Below are positions 41,419 to 49,957 of a stretch of 64,000 bases of DNA, one piece after another. The stretch is from G963667675 sp965197565. Its GTDB lineage: Bacteria > Chloroflexota > Dehalococcoidia > Lucifugimonadales > UBA3495. The position numbers and the translations under genes were made by a program. Under the pieces are notes generated by a model. The model searched no databases and was not told the DNA's origin. It saw nothing but the letters and a program-made list of their open reading frames with translations. Numbering within the stretch: the first letter of the stretch is position 1; each line of letters begins with the position of its first letter. The DNA is taken from positions 868,001 to 932,000 of the forward strand of contig CBDANK010000002.1 of the NCBI GenBank assembly GCA_965197565.1. The letters run 5' to 3'.

Positions 41419-41734
41419 TTTCTCTTGCTCCTTTATCCTTGCGGCGGTGGGTTGGCGTATCCGGCCCGACAACATCATCATGCTTAACCCGGCTGGGGGC
41501 GTCAAGCGGGGTTGTTGTGAGCTTCGGACGCCCGGGTCATTCGGAACGGCCACTCCCGTCATTCCGGACAGCCACCCCTGTCATTCCGAAACGGAGTGAG
41601 GAATCTGAAGTGCTTGGGCAGCAGTAGGCCGAAGAAGGCGAGGAGTTTTAGACCCCTCACTCCGCTCGGGGTGACATTGGAGAGTGGTTCGGGGTGACAG
41701 GGGAGAGTGACTCGGGGTGACATTCTTCTTTTGC

Positions 41735-42103
41735 TCAACCCTCGTTCCTACCGGTATGCGGCGCCAGCAGCGCCAGCAGTTCCTTCACGGCTTCGATGCC
41801 GTCGCGCACTTGTCCAGCGGTCAGCCAGCCTTCATAGAAATTGGAGTGCAAGCTATTGGCCACGTGGAAAAGCCGGCGTATTTCAGATGGCTCAGTCTCA
41901 GATGCTAGGTTCTCGACCGCCCGGAACAAGTCAGCGTGCCCCCCGTGCACCCAGCCCCGGTTTTGGGCGATGGCCTTGACTTGGTGGGCCGCCGCTCCCC
42001 AAGCCTTCTCGGAAGCTTGGAGGAGGTCGCCTTCTTCCAAGTGATCGCCAGCCTTCACAATGAACTCGCGGCTTACCGCTGTGTGGTCGGTTGTTTCTAC
42101 CAT
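41735..42103 (-). CDS. PaREP1/HEPN-like protein, copy 3
   Basis: A 122-residue paralogue, first of the array in transcription order. The catalytic-region segment reads NRGWVHGGHADLFRAVENLASE, and the end matches copy 1 (GWLTAGQVRDGIEAVKELLALLAPHTGRNEG). ATG 42101-42103 follows AAAGGAG-like sequence. About 316 bases of dispersed repeat separate it from copy 2. Non-identical replacements across the three copies suggest that duplication is not very recent and the proteins may have distinct partners. Confidence 0.8.
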   Translation of the reverse strand: MVETTDHTAVSREFIVKAGDHLEEGDLLQASEKAWGAAAHQVKAIAQNRGWVHGGHADLFRAVENLASETEPSEIRRLFHVANSLHSNFYEGWLTAGQVRDGIEAVKELLALLAPHTGRNEG

Positions 42104-42292
42104 TTTCTTTTGCTCCTTTGTCTTTGCGGGGGTGGGTTGGCGTATCCGGGCTGACGACATTATCATGCTTGACTTGGTTGGGGGCGTCAAGCGGGGTTGC
42201 CGTGGGCTTCGGATGCCCCTGTCATTCCGGACAGCCACTCCCGTCATTCCGGACAGCCACCCCTGTCATTCCGGAACGGAGTGAGGAATCTA

Positions 42293-42437
42293 GGGCCTGT
42301 TGACGCTAGTAGCTGAGGACCGGGCAACCACAAGGGTTGCCCCTACGGAATCCCGTAGCACGCCGGTTGTAGAGGCGCCCTTTGTGGGAGGCTGGACTAC
42401 CAATCCCTATATGGAAATTGGTAGTGTCAACAGGCCC
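42293..42437. mobile_element. TA-flanked MITE inside a dispersed repeat
   Basis: A 145-bp element with inverted ends GGGCCTGTTGACRCTA, flanked by TA on both sides (42291-42292, 42438-42439). It splits a copy of the repeat 'GAGGAATCTAAAGTGCTTGGG', whose uninterrupted relatives are at about 41598 and 42625, so the pre-insertion site can be reconstructed. TA duplication suggests IS630/Tc1-mariner-type mobilisation. Half-copies, left ends only, lie near 48228-48290 and 48562-48625. Confidence 0.85.
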
Positions 42438-42498
42438 TAAAGTGCTTGGGTAGCAGCAGGTTCAAGTATGGGAAGAGTTTTAGACCCCTCGCTCCACT

Positions 42499-43083
42499 CG
42501 GGGTGACATGGGGGGGTGGCTCAGGGTGACAGGGGGGAGTGGCTCGGGGTGACAGGGGAGAGTGGCTCGGGGCCATCCCCTGTCATTCCGGACAGCCACC
42601 CCTGTCATTCCGAAACGGAGTGAGGAATCTGAGGTGCTTGGGTAGCAGCAGGTTCAAGTATGTGGAGAGTTTTAGACCCCTCGCTCCGCTCGGGGTGACA
42701 TGGGGGGTGGCTCGGGGTGACATGGGGGGTGGCTCGGGGTGACAAGGGGGAGTGGCTCGGGGTGACATGGGAGAGTGGTTCGGGGTGACATGGGGGGTGG
42801 CTCGGGGTGACATGGGGGGTGGCTCGGGGTGACATGGGGGGGTGGCTCGGGGTGACATGGGGGGGTGGCTCGGGGTGACATGGGGGGTGGCTCGGGGTGA
42901 CATGGGGGGTGGCTCGGGGTGACAGGGGAGGATGGCTCGGGGTGACATGGGGGAGTGGCTCGGGGTGACAGGGGAGAGTGGTTCGGGGCCTGCCCCTGGC
43001 TTGAATAGGGGGTGGCATGGGGGGTGGCTCGGGGTGGCATGGGGGTGGCTCGGGGTGGCATGGGGGTGGCTCGGGGCTTGCGG
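42499..43083. repeat. Degenerate tandem array of a 22-24-bp GC-rich unit
   Basis: About 15 or more imperfect copies of GGCTCGGGGTGACATGG plus G-run, most regular from 42690 to 42990. The unit derives from the dispersed motif CGCTCGGGGTGACA next to which it sits. Long Pro/His/Ser ORFs across it are artefacts. There are no spacers, so it is not CRISPR. Probably slippage-expanded repeat. Confidence 0.85.
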
Positions 43084-43122
43084 CGGGCTTGGGCAGGGAA
43101 TGACCAACACCGGGCATAGAGA

Positions 43123-43153
43123 AAGGGGCGTCTTGTTGTGCTAGACGCCCCTT
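43123..43153 (-). terminator. Hairpin downstream of the collagen-like gene
   Basis: Perfect 11-bp stem AAGGGGCGTCT / AGACGCCCCTT with a 9-base loop, 37 bases beyond the stop of the minus-strand gene 43190-43936, followed on that strand by TTCTCT. Likely intrinsic terminator. Confidence 0.65.
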
Positions 43154-43189
43154 GTGGTACCGCTGGTTGGGTGCGGAGTTGCTTGTTGG

Positions 43190-43936
43190 TTAGCTCCTCC
43201 GGCCCAGCAAGAAGGCTCCACCGGCTCCAACTATGGCGATGATGGCCAGGATCAGGGCTACGATGCCCAAGACGCTGGAAGCATCATCCCCCGCCGCGCC
43301 AGCGGCTCCGGCTGCTCCCTGAGCCCCGGCTTCGCCGGCGGCTCCCGCAGTTCCGTCAGCGCCCTTGGCTCCCGGCGCTCCGGCGTCACCCTGAGGGCCC
43401 TGAGCTCCGGTGTCGCCTTGGTCGCCCTGAGGGCCGATGTCGCCCTGGGCTCCCTGAGGTCCTTCCGGACCCGTATCGCCCTGGGGACCCGGAAGACCCC
43501 GCTCGCCTTGCTCGCCCTGAGGACCCACCATGCTCGGGGGTACCTCGGTTTCTTCCGGGGGCATCGGGGTTTCTTCTTCATCGCCCGGCATCATTCCGAT
43601 GACGGGGCTCAGGTCCAACTTATGGACGCCTTGCATCCAGCTCCCCTCCTCCATCGCCATGGCGTCGCCGATCATGAACATCACCATCATGCCAGCGGTC
43701 CCGTCGGCTATGGTGAGGTTGTACTCGCCGTCCATGGTCATGGCGGTGGCGACATCCTCTCCATCGACCTCGGCGGTGATGGTGGTGCCGTCGGGAGCGG
43801 GAGCCATCTCCCCGTCGATGTCGATCATCACATTCCCCACGAAGATGGCCGGGGGGCTCTGGGCGAAAGCGACGGCGGGGATGGTCAGCAACAGCGCCAA
43901 GACCGAGAATAAGGCCAGGAATTTGGTTTTGGTCAT
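43190..43936 (-). CDS. Collagen-like surface protein with C-terminal membrane anchor
   Basis: 248 residues. Signal peptide MTKTKFLALFSVLALLLTIP (to AFAQ), an N-terminal beta domain (AIFVGNVMIDIDGEMAPAPDG, then ITAEVDGEDVATAMTMDGEYNLTIADG), a Met/Pro/Glu-rich linker, then about 26 uninterrupted Gly-X-Y triplets (GPQGEQGERGLPGPQGDTGP onward, later GAAGAAGAAG), and a C-terminal helix (VLGIVALILAIIAIVGAGGAFLL) with GRRS tail. Bacterial collagen-like stalks are surface trimers; trimerisation here is inferred. It is downstream of the IPT/TIG gene on the same strand, with a hairpin between. Confidence 0.88.
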   Translation of the reverse strand: MTKTKFLALFSVLALLLTIPAVAFAQSPPAIFVGNVMIDIDGEMAPAPDGTTITAEVDGEDVATAMTMDGEYNLTIADGTAGMMVMFMIGDAMAMEEGSWMQGVHKLDLSPVIGMMPGDEEETPMPPEETEVPPSMVGPQGEQGERGLPGPQGDTGPEGPQGAQGDIGPQGDQGDTGAQGPQGDAGAPGAKGADGTAGAAGEAGAQGAAGAAGAAGDDASSVLGIVALILAIIAIVGAGGAFLLGRRS

Positions 43937-43970
43937 TGGCTTCTCCTTTACTTCTTTACTGGTTGGAATT

Positions 43971-43996
43971 GCGGGGCCGCCGCTGGGCGGCCCCGC
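43971..43996 (-). terminator. GC-rich hairpin downstream of the 969-residue IPT/TIG gene
   Basis: Perfect 11-bp stem GCGGGGCCGCC / GGCGGCCCCGC with loop GCTG, 25 bases after the minus-strand stop. It lacks a T-run, so it may attenuate rather than stop transcription into the collagen-like gene. Confidence 0.55.
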
Positions 43997-44021
43997 GCTG
44001 TGACCTTACCCGGTCCGGGTC

Positions 44022-46931
44022 CTAGTTGAGAACGTGCTGGTTCCAGCCGGTGTACAGGGTCTTGCCTTGGAAGGTGGTCTGTGACGACACATTCACGAAG
44101 AGGATGTCGCCGCTCTCGGACTCGCTATAGGTATTGAAGTCCTCGAACATTTCGCCCGGTTTGTAGAAGAGCCAGGTTATGTCGGTGTCGCTGGTCCGGA
44201 CCAGTTGCAGCACTTCCACCAGGGTACCCGCTTCGATGAGGTCCGCGAACACGTCCGCGGGGTCGGCAGACACCATCGGGGGCGGGGCGTCGGTGACGGT
44301 GAAGGTCAGGCTCTCCCGGTTAGTTGCAGCGTCGGCAGTACCGCCAACCCCAACGAAGAAGGTCGTGGTGCCTGCAGGCAGGGCCGGCAACAGAATGGAG
44401 GCTGTGAAGTCACCGTTAGCGTCGGTGTTGATGGCGCCGGTGAGGACCGAGAGTCCTCCAACCGTCATCTTCACAACCGCCGCGTAGGCCTGGAAGCCAA
44501 CCCCGGAAACTGTGATCGTGGTGCCAGGCTGGCCTTGTTCAGGGCTAAGCGTCACCATCCCTCCAGGGACTTCGTGGGTTGCAGTAGCTTCCTTGTCAGC
44601 CTCGTTGGGGTTGCCTATACCACTGGCGGCCGTTACATCATTCTCAGTCCCAACTGGGGTATTGATCGGCACGGTGATGGCCTTGCTCCAAGCGCCTAGG
44701 CTATTGGCGCTGGTCGACGTCGTAGCATCGCCGTAAGTGATATTGACGTTCGCCCCAGCCACGAATCCGGTGCCACTGGCAGTTACGGGGGTCCCGGGCC
44801 GGCTGGTCGTCGGGTCCAAGACCAGCGTGGGTTTGGGGATCGTTATTTTCGTCACGCCGGTCCTGTTGTTTCCGGGATTGTCATCCTCACTGGCATCGTT
44901 TTCGGTGACCTCTACCAACACATTGGCGCCAGTCGCGCTAACCGTCTTCGGGATGGTGATGGTTGCCACGATACGACCGGAGTTGTTGGCGAGAATCGCT
45001 ACACTCCCCAGACTGGCCTTCTTGCCGCCAATTTCTATGGTGGCCAAGGCCGCTTCAGCGGTGAACCCGGTGCCCCGGATGGTAACTTCCTGGCCCGGAA
45101 CTGCAGTCGAGGGACTGATGGTCAACGGCAGCCCTTCGACTGTGATTTCGACGCTGCCGGTCTCGTCATCGCCGTCATCAGGAGTAACCGTTACTCTGAC
45201 CTGATGTTTGCCAATGGTCAGAGCGGGCGGAACGGTGGCGGTGAACTTGGCACTGCCGTTGTTGACGTCCAGGTCTTCCGCATCGTCTCCCTCGGTGTCG
45301 ACGATGAGGTTCTTGTTGCCGATCTTGTAGGAAGTCACACCGCCATCAGAGAAGTTGGCCAGGGTTATCTCGATATTCTCGCCGAGACGTACGCTGGTCT
45401 TGTCCAGAGTCATGATTCCCGTGAGATTGAAGGTTACCCAGCCATTTTCAAGGGCTGAATCGACAAGGATCTTTTGGGCTGCTATTGCTGCTGTCCTTGC
45501 CTCGTCATTAGCATCGTCAGCCGGGGCTGCGCCATCGATCAGCTTCTGCTGCGCTTCGGTAACCATCGAGAAGGAGTTCCCCTGAACATCGAGAGTATTG
45601 ATGTAGTTGAGGCCAGTCTCGAAATTGCTGTCGATGGTAAAGGTTTCCTTGAAAGAGCCGTCATCGACATCTATGCCACTTGCGATAATGTATTCATCGT
45701 TGTCAGGGGAGCCGTTGGGAGCGGTGGTATCGGTCCTGGTATCGATGAAGAGGGTGTTGATGTCCCGCTCGAATCCCTTGCCCGTGACGGTGACCATAGT
45801 ACCGGTGGCACCACTCTTCTTATCCAGGCTCAGGGATTTCCCTACGGTGATGTCATTGCTCTCGATCTCAGTAGTACCATTGGGAATTGTAGCTTTGATC
45901 GAGTAACTGCCCGCTGTCGACGGGACCGAGATACCGGCAGCCTGGACGAACACGATTTCGTAGTGCGCGCTAAGTTCGTCAGGGGGATTGGTCTCGGGAT
46001 CCATATCCGGGACTCGTACTGTCACCTTCTTGCCGGATACGACAACCGCCGCCGCCGTCGCAACCTGTATTTGATTGCCATCAGCATCTAGGCCGTTGAT
46101 CGTTACGTCATCGGGATCGATCGAACTGGGAACACCGAAACTCCCCATGTCGAAGGCCAACCTGGTACCTACGATCAGGGTACCGGCGTCTTCGTCGGCA
46201 GCACCGTTAGCCGATGCCACTTCTACCGTAACATACGCGGCTGAACCGGGGGTTTCGGGATCGGCTGTGAGTACGACACCTGTGTCGACCTCATTGCTTT
46301 CAATCGCGGAGGCGGCGGCGTCTCCTCCAGACCCGTCCACGTCAATGACGATTGAGGCCTTGACGTTTTCGACAGTTTGGGAGGTCTTGATGTTCTCGGA
46401 GGGCATGATATTGACCGTGATTTTTCCCGCTTTGAGACCCTGCTCGATATTCGCAGTGTCTTCATCACCGTCGTGATCTGCTGTGTCTTCGGTGTCGTCC
46501 GTGTCAGCAGGCACCGTTAGCATGAGTACCCCGTAATTGGGGGTGTCACCATCAATGTCACTTTGGCTGGCCGACGTTAGAGCAACGTCAGTAGTACCGA
46601 AGGCATCCGTAGCCACATTTGCCTCATCATCCGGATCAGCTACGGGCCAAGTCCTGGCACCTTCAATGGTGACTGTAGGGTCAGCAGAAGTAGTTATGAG
46701 GTTCTCAAGGGTAATATCGATTGTTCCACCGGGCGGCAAGTTCGGGACGTCAAATGTGAGAGTCAGGCCGACGTTCGTATCGGCTTTAGTGGTATCCAAC
46801 TCCAGTTTGACGGGTTCGTTCTGCGCCCCCGCCTTCTGGGAGGTAAATGTGCCCAGGGCCAGCATGAGGGCAAGGACGCCCACCGCCACCACCAAGGCGA
46901 GCCCAAAAGATTTAACCACTCTAGTGTTCAT
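44022..46931 (-). CDS. Large IPT/TIG-type surface protein (969 residues)
   Basis: Exported protein with signal peptide (VVKSFGLALVVAVGVLALML to QKAGAQ). An N-terminal half of cohesin/IPT-like beta domains (LTLTFDVPNLPPGGTIDITLENL, SAAYVTVEVASANGAADEDAG) is followed by repeated IPT/TIG units: GATGTMVTVTGKGFERD, PGQEVTIRGTGFTAEAAL, PGTPVTASGTGFVAGANVNI, PGTTITVSGVGFQAYAAV. It ends with DVFADLIEAGTLVEVLQLVRTSDTD ... TWLFYKPGE ... FQGKTLYTGWN, the domain also found at 38114. It has no sortase or PEP-CTERM motif, so the shared end may itself be the surface-retention signal (inference). Many Asp residues suggest calcium binding. It is paralogous to 38114-40373. Confidence 0.85.
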   Translation of the reverse strand: MNTRVVKSFGLALVVAVGVLALMLALGTFTSQKAGAQNEPVKLELDTTKADTNVGLTLTFDVPNLPPGGTIDITLENLITTSADPTVTIEGARTWPVADPDDEANVATDAFGTTDVALTSASQSDIDGDTPNYGVLMLTVPADTDDTEDTADHDGDEDTANIEQGLKAGKITVNIMPSENIKTSQTVENVKASIVIDVDGSGGDAAASAIESNEVDTGVVLTADPETPGSAAYVTVEVASANGAADEDAGTLIVGTRLAFDMGSFGVPSSIDPDDVTINGLDADGNQIQVATAAAVVVSGKKVTVRVPDMDPETNPPDELSAHYEIVFVQAAGISVPSTAGSYSIKATIPNGTTEIESNDITVGKSLSLDKKSGATGTMVTVTGKGFERDINTLFIDTRTDTTAPNGSPDNDEYIIASGIDVDDGSFKETFTIDSNFETGLNYINTLDVQGNSFSMVTEAQQKLIDGAAPADDANDEARTAAIAAQKILVDSALENGWVTFNLTGIMTLDKTSVRLGENIEITLANFSDGGVTSYKIGNKNLIVDTEGDDAEDLDVNNGSAKFTATVPPALTIGKHQVRVTVTPDDGDDETGSVEITVEGLPLTISPSTAVPGQEVTIRGTGFTAEAALATIEIGGKKASLGSVAILANNSGRIVATITIPKTVSATGANVLVEVTENDASEDDNPGNNRTGVTKITIPKPTLVLDPTTSRPGTPVTASGTGFVAGANVNITYGDATTSTSANSLGAWSKAITVPINTPVGTENDVTAASGIGNPNEADKEATATHEVPGGMVTLSPEQGQPGTTITVSGVGFQAYAAVVKMTVGGLSVLTGAINTDANGDFTASILLPALPAGTTTFFVGVGGTADAATNRESLTFTVTDAPPPMVSADPADVFADLIEAGTLVEVLQLVRTSDTDITWLFYKPGEMFEDFNTYSESESGDILFVNVSSQTTFQGKTLYTGWNQHVLN

Positions 46932-47375
46932 CTACTGTATCTCCTCATTGATCTCGCTCGAATATTGGTATCCGTTCCCTTTTGGACTTCGCCTGAGAGC
47001 CGGCGTGGGTCGCTCCCCCTCTGGCTGGTCTGGCCGCGGGGGCAGCTCCCCGAGAGCTTTGGGATTACCGAGGGGTCGTGTATCGAAGAATCGGCGCGGA
47101 TTGCGGTATACGGCATGGGCGCACTTATCCCTAGTGTTGGTTTCCTTGAAATTTGTTCATTTTTAGCACTCTGAGCTTTCCCTTGTCAAGGCTTTCGGGC
47201 CAGCTTTATCCAGCAAAATCGCCCCAAGAAACCAGTCCTCAGGGCGGTCGATCCAATCCGGGAGTCACTGGACTCTCCGGCGGCAGTCCCGAGCGCCTTT
47301 AGCGGGAGGCGCAAATCAACCCGCCGGGACTATACTAGCTGGCGGCCCCGTTGTCAAGTAGCTATGTTTCGCGGG
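46932..47375. other. Gene-free region upstream of the IPT/TIG gene
   Basis: Must contain the promoter of the minus-strand 969-residue gene. I see no convincing ORF or RNA; a run near 47160-47190 (TTTTTAGCACTCTGAGCTTTCCC) is only AT-rich. The left edge of the next MITE is at 47376. Confidence 0.4.
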
Positions 47376-47755
47376 CAGGGTCATTCAATTGTCACCTCCG
47401 GCCTACACCTGGGGAGGTCCTGAGCCGCTCTTCAATGTCACCCCGAGCAGAGCGAGGGGTCTAAATCCTTGACTACATTCTCTTTTTGGATGCTCGGACC
47501 AAGTTCTTGGTGAAGAGTTTTAGATTCCTCGCCTACGGCTCGGAATGACATGGCTGGCGGCTCGGAATGACATGGCTGGGGGGCTCGGAATGACATGGCT
47601 GGGGGCCTCGGAATGACATGGCTGGGGGCTCGGAATGACATGGCTGGGGGGCTCGGAATGACATGGCTGGGGGCTCGGAATGACATGGCTGGGGGCCCGG
47701 AATGACACGGCTGGGGGCTGGTCGGAATGACATTTTCGACAATTGAAAGACCCTG
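47376..47755. mobile_element. Enlarged MITE, CAGGGTCTTT family, with 10-bp duplication
   Basis: A 380-bp copy with ends CAGGGTCATTCAATTGTCA and the inverted GACAATTGAAAGACCCTG. Perfect direct repeats GTTTCGCGGG flank it (47366-47375 and 47756-47765). It is larger than the 209-225-bp copies because of an internal tandem array (47541-47735). Confidence 0.92.
47541..47735. repeat. Tandem array of GGCTCGGAATGACATGGCTGG units inside the MITE
   Basis: About nine imperfect copies of a 21-24-bp unit built on CTCGGAATGACATGGCTG. It is the same type of expansion as at 42499-43083, starting from the motif near the element end. Slippage array, not coding. Confidence 0.8.
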
Positions 47756-47765
47756 GTTTCGCGGG

Positions 47766-48848
47766 GTGCGCCTTGGATTTTTGCGGGGGACCGGGCTCGG
47801 GCCGGATTCGTTTCTTGTTTGGAACGAATAAGGGACGAATCGGCGGCGGGGCTGAAATCCCTCTTCGCGAAGGGGGGCCCGGCAGTGGCCGGTGGCCGGT
47901 CGCGGACTCCAGTTCTTCGACTCCACCGTGCTTCGCCGGGGACGAAGGGAGATCGAGTAAGGCTTTTGGCGGTTGGGACCTGGGCAACATGGTTTCAGTT
48001 TGGGTGTTGGCCTTCGGGCTTGTCAAGGAAGAGGTGGCATTGAGGTAGTAGTTCAGACCGGTAAGCAGCCGGACGGGGAAATCCCCCTTAATCCCCCTTT
48101 GCGAAAGGGGGAGACAGACGAAGCCCCAGGCGAAAGGGGGAGACCCGGCGGTGGAGCAGGGCAATCGCATTTTGATTTAGCAAGTACTGCGAGCCATCCT
48201 CCGTCATTCCGAGCGTAGCGAGGAATCTAGGGCCTGTTGACGCTAATGGCTGGGGGCCGGGCAACCACAAGGGTTGCCCCTACGAGATTCGGAATGACAG
48301 GGGTGGGCTGTCATTCCGACCGGCTCAACTTGTCATTCCGACCGGAGGGAGGAATCTAAGGCGTTGGGGCCAGGGTCGCCGCGCCGGTCCAGCTACAGGC
48401 CCAGTGCTTGCTGACATGGGTTTGAGGTTCCTCACTCCGCTCCGCTGCGTTCGGAATGACAGGGGTGGGGGCTGGTCGGAATGACAGGGGCGGGGGTTAT
48501 GCAAAGGTCTCGTTTGCGTTCGGAATGACAGGGGCGGGGGCTATTCCATCGTCGCTAAACTAGGGCCTGTTGACGCTAATGGCTGGGGGCCAGGCAACCA
48601 CAAGGGTTGCCCCTACGAGATTCGTAATGACAGGGGTGGGGGCTGGTCGGAATGACAGGGGTGGGGCTATGCAAAGGTCTCGTTTCGTGAGGGAAGCGCA
48701 AAGGTCTCGTTTCAGTCTTGACGCACTTTCCAAGAATCTTTATTCTGCAAATGCGACAGTGTTCTGAGGTTCTTGCAGGGGTGAGTGCTTGAGACTCAAG
48801 CGATAGATTGTTTAGGTTGCCTCTTGTATGAAAGGAGGTACGGAAGAT
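47766..48848. other. Repeat-rich gene-free DNA
   Basis: Contains fragments of several dispersed repeats: AATCCCCCTTTGCGAAAGGGGG palindromes (48080-48110), a CAGGGCAATCGCATTTTG end related to the 4480 element (about 48158), two left halves of the TA-flanked MITE (48228 and 48562), pieces of the GAGACCTTTGC element (48300-48520), and many GGAATGACAGGGG motifs. No intact gene. ATCGTCGCTAAACTAG at 48550-48565 matches the 3' end of the HEPN relic at 49958. Confidence 0.6.
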
Positions 48849-49097
48849 ATGACCACTTTACTTGACAACATAGCTGCTTATGATGAACAGCGGAGCCGCC
48901 TTGAAACCGAGCATCTGGGTAAATGGGTATTGTTCCACGATAAAGAGTTAATAGGAGTCTATGACGACTTCCAAGATGTTGCTAATGAGGCAGTAACACG
49001 CTTTGGAAGGGGACCTTACTTGATCCGGTCTGTTGGCGCTCCTCCTATGGCATTGCCCGCATCAGTACAGTACAGACCGATTTATGATAACTGCTAG
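48849..49097 (+). CDS. Small conserved protein upstream of a retropepsin-like relic
   Basis: An 82-residue protein from ATG 48849 (MTTLLDNIAAYDEQRSRLE), with AAAGGAGG shortly upstream. The core HLGKWVLFHDKELIGVYDDFQDVANEAVTRFGRGPYLIRSVG resembles small alpha/beta proteins (DUF5678-like) that I recall next to aspartyl protease genes. Its stop overlaps the start of the relic at 49084. It looks intact, although its partner is broken. Function unknown. Confidence 0.6.
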   Translation: MTTLLDNIAAYDEQRSRLETEHLGKWVLFHDKELIGVYDDFQDVANEAVTRFGRGPYLIRSVGAPPMALPASVQYRPIYDNC

Positions 49098-49336
49098 CTG
49101 TGGGTTTCCTGACAGAGACAGCCTACAGAGGTATGGGCCAACCCTTTGGGTGGAGGTCGGGTTAGACCCTTCTTTTCACCCAATAAACGATTCGCGACCC
49201 ACCTTACCGCCGACTCCCTGGGCTGGATTGGTAGATACTGGCGCAGGAGAATGTTGTATTGATTGGACGCAGCTTGTTACGTGATTTCCGAATGGAATAT
49301 GATGGGCGTACTGGCGAAGTAGTTTTAGGGCGATAA
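49084..49336 (+). pseudogene. Retropepsin-like aspartyl protease gene with internal deletion
   Basis: From ATG 49084: a beta-rich start (LWVEVGLDPSFHPIN) then the catalytic motif WAGLVDTGAGECCID, after which the frame stops at 49285. In another frame the sequence resumes as IGRSLLRDFRMEYDGRTGEVVLGR and stops, matching the usual C-terminus (IGRDLL...YDG..G) of this family. About 60 residues between the catalytic Asp and the C-terminal strand are missing. Non-functional. Overlaps the preceding gene by 14 bases, as in an operon. Confidence 0.7.
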
Positions 49337-49462
49337 TATCCTCTCCCCGACCACCACCATTTTCCGCACCCTGCTCAGAGCTGGGCCAGCACCATACTAC
49401 GCTACCTTTCGAACCATTCAGCACATCCACTTAGGTGTCCCGCTAGAAGGGCGAGAGGGCTA

Positions 49463-49843
49463 TTACCCACCCATCTGAGCGATTCGATGCACCATCCAAG
49501 TAACGTAGGCTTTACGGGTCATGTCGTAACGTTTGGCCTCGTCGTCGATGAACCGGACCACTCCTTCATCCAGGGCCATGTTGGCCCTGACAACCTTATT
49601 GGAAAGTCGGATCAACGGGATGGAAACAAGTTGGTTCCCCGGAGGGGTTTCGATGGTCTCCATTGGACTGGGAGGCGCAACAGGCCAGCCGTTCTTCTCC
49701 ATTTCGGAGACATAGGACCGGAGTACGTCCTCGGCGTTCAGAATGGCCTCTTCTATGGTATCTCCCATGGCGCCAACATCAAGGTCCGGGAAAACCACAC
49801 CGTAAGCGCCCTTCTGCCCGTCGATCAGTGCCGGATACCGCAT
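49463..49843 (-). CDS. HicB-type protein without an adjacent HicA
   Basis: 126 residues. The N-terminal HicB fold shows MRYPALIDGQKGAYGVVFPDLDVGAMG and TIEEAILNAEDVLRSYVSEM; the C-terminal part (VVRFIDDEAKRYDMTRKAYVTWMV) may be a DNA-binding ribbon-helix-helix or HTH. No HicA toxin gene is seen on either side, so it is an orphan antitoxin, or its toxin was lost among the repeats. It differs clearly from the hicB at 18720. Confidence 0.8.
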   Translation of the reverse strand: MRYPALIDGQKGAYGVVFPDLDVGAMGDTIEEAILNAEDVLRSYVSEMEKNGWPVAPPSPMETIETPPGNQLVSIPLIRLSNKVVRANMALDEGVVRFIDDEAKRYDMTRKAYVTWMVHRIAQMGG

Positions 49844-49957
49844 GATTAGCTCCTATTCCCAAGCCGGCTTTCTGGGCGATGGCCCGCGCAAGCCCTGGTG
49901 AGAGGGTGCGATGGCGTGGCAAAGGAATGACAGGGGTGGGGTGTTATTACACCGTCG

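Noticed and set aside
42499..43083. Possible CRISPR array
   Set aside because: Units are contiguous with no unique spacers, and no cas gene is near.
42583..43117. Two long Pro/His/Ser-rich minus-strand ORFs
   Set aside because: They are translations of the 22-24-bp tandem array in different frames; no start signal and no protein-like composition.
43154..43912. 252-codon plus-strand ORF
   Set aside because: Antisense to the collagen-like gene; its regularity mirrors the Gly-X-Y repeat.
47438..48170. Minus-strand ORFs with repeated PCHSE or PAMSFRA units
   Set aside because: Translations of the MITE and its internal tandem array.
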